From NCBI RefSeq assembly GCF_905475395.1, contig NC_058342.1, positions 24,710,640 through 24,774,639 on the forward strand: DNA of 64,000 nucleotides. Reading direction: 5' to 3'. This DNA comes from Chrysoperla carnea. Its lineage: Eukaryota; Arthropoda; Insecta; Neuroptera; Chrysopidae. The notes below the pieces were generated by a model. It was not told where the DNA came from, did no database searches, and saw only the letters and a program-made list of their open reading frames with translations. Shown here in pieces: positions 63,266 to 64,000 of this stretch. The position numbers were made by a program, and so were the translations under genes. Positions within the stretch are counted from its first letter, which is position 1; each line of letters opens with the position of its first letter.

Positions 63266-64000
63266 TTTTAAAAACTTTTTGCCTCAACTTACCGTCATTT
63301 TAAAGCGTATATACAGTTCTAAAACATGCATGCTGTAAAACAGTAGGTATTTAAATGTGCAAAATGTTGATGTAGAATTTAGAGCAATCTATCGATTTAT
63401 ATTATAAATACTTATTATATTGTGTGAATATTATATAAAAATAACTCCGTCCTCTTTTTTTACTTAAAACTATTATATATATATATATATAACTTTTTTT
63501 GTAATATTTTATATTTAGGATAGTTAGTGATAATCTAATAAAAATTGTATATGCTTTGTATTGAGCGAGATGCAGCTTGTTATCCGATCTAATTATTTTT
63601 TTTTAAATTGTTTTTAATCCAATATTTCCTTACCCTTCCTTCTTATTCCAGAAATATGGTCAGTTTCTGGCATTAATTTGGATGCTGATGATCCATTGCT
63701 AAATCTTCGCTTTGTAACTACTTACAGTTTTTTATTTTCTTGATGTCCACCGGTTTTATTGGATATTTTGTTTGCGTTTATTTGTCGCACGAATAGGCTC
63801 GGTTAGGCTGGTGGCTGTTTTAGATTGAGACACATTAAGAGCGAAAGATCCAATGTAAAACCCAAGGTCGTCGCCAGCCGATGACAATAGGGAAGCAAGT
63901 TGATTTCTGTAGAATAGGAAAAGTATGAATTCTAGGTATGTCCAATGGATCTAGAGTGTTCGTGGATCTAGAATTAAATTTTGGAATTTCAAAGGCACTG
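63266..64000. other. gene-less end of window
   Basis: A (TA)n tract at 63,472-63,491. The piece at 63,866-63,935 (CCGATGACAATAGGGAAGCA) matches 8,127-8,190. No gene seen. Confidence 0.4.

Overview
The window is AT-rich, intron-bearing eukaryotic DNA from an insect. This follows from two genes assembled exon by exon: a full-length capicua (cic) on the minus strand and a Wsck-type receptor kinase-like gene (WSC, fibronectin III, membrane segment, kinase domain) on the plus strand, a combination known from Drosophila and other insects. Insect order cannot be settled from the sequence. About three quarters of the window is non-coding and rich in old transposable elements.

Layout. 1-21,417: no host gene; TIR elements (pogo/Tigger-like, mariner-like, several MITE families), LINE 3' fragments, a SINE-like tRNA-derived repeat, a hAT remnant and several long inverted repeats. 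21,418-36,123 (minus): cic, 16 coding exons giving an open frame of 2,174 codons with every junction in phase; introns hold MITEs, a LINE remnant and dispersed repeats. 36,124-52,229: intergenic space between two divergently transcribed genes, with a probable 5' UTR exon of cic, a TIR element, a degenerate tandem array, a second hAT remnant, a 5'-truncated LINE with target-site duplication, and a 316-bp satellite array. 52,230-61,320 (plus): Wsck, 8 coding exons, 738 codons. 61,321-64,000: poly(A) signal, then more repeats.

Biology. cic encodes the HMG-box repressor acting downstream of receptor tyrosine kinase/ERK signalling. The long isoform is the one encoded here, with a Tudor-like N-terminal region, a [13 protein letters not shown] cysteine-histidine block, an ataxin-1-binding-like motif, the HMG box and the C-terminal C1 domain. 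Wsck encodes a secreted-then-anchored single-pass receptor whose kinase domain has lost the VAIK lysine, the alpha-C glutamate, the HRD aspartate and the DFG aspartate, so it reads as a pseudokinase. Nothing in the sequence shows that the two genes act together; they are only neighbours arranged head to head about 16 kb apart.

The most unusual non-coding signals are a six-copy satellite with an exact 316-bp period, two alternating monomer types and a perfect TGACGTCA palindrome in five of six monomers; a 0.7-kb repeat family present about ten times in both orientations, with a MITE cleanly inserted in one copy; and two hAT remnants sharing the same stop codon. Identities of repeat families are from reading alone; no database search was possible.
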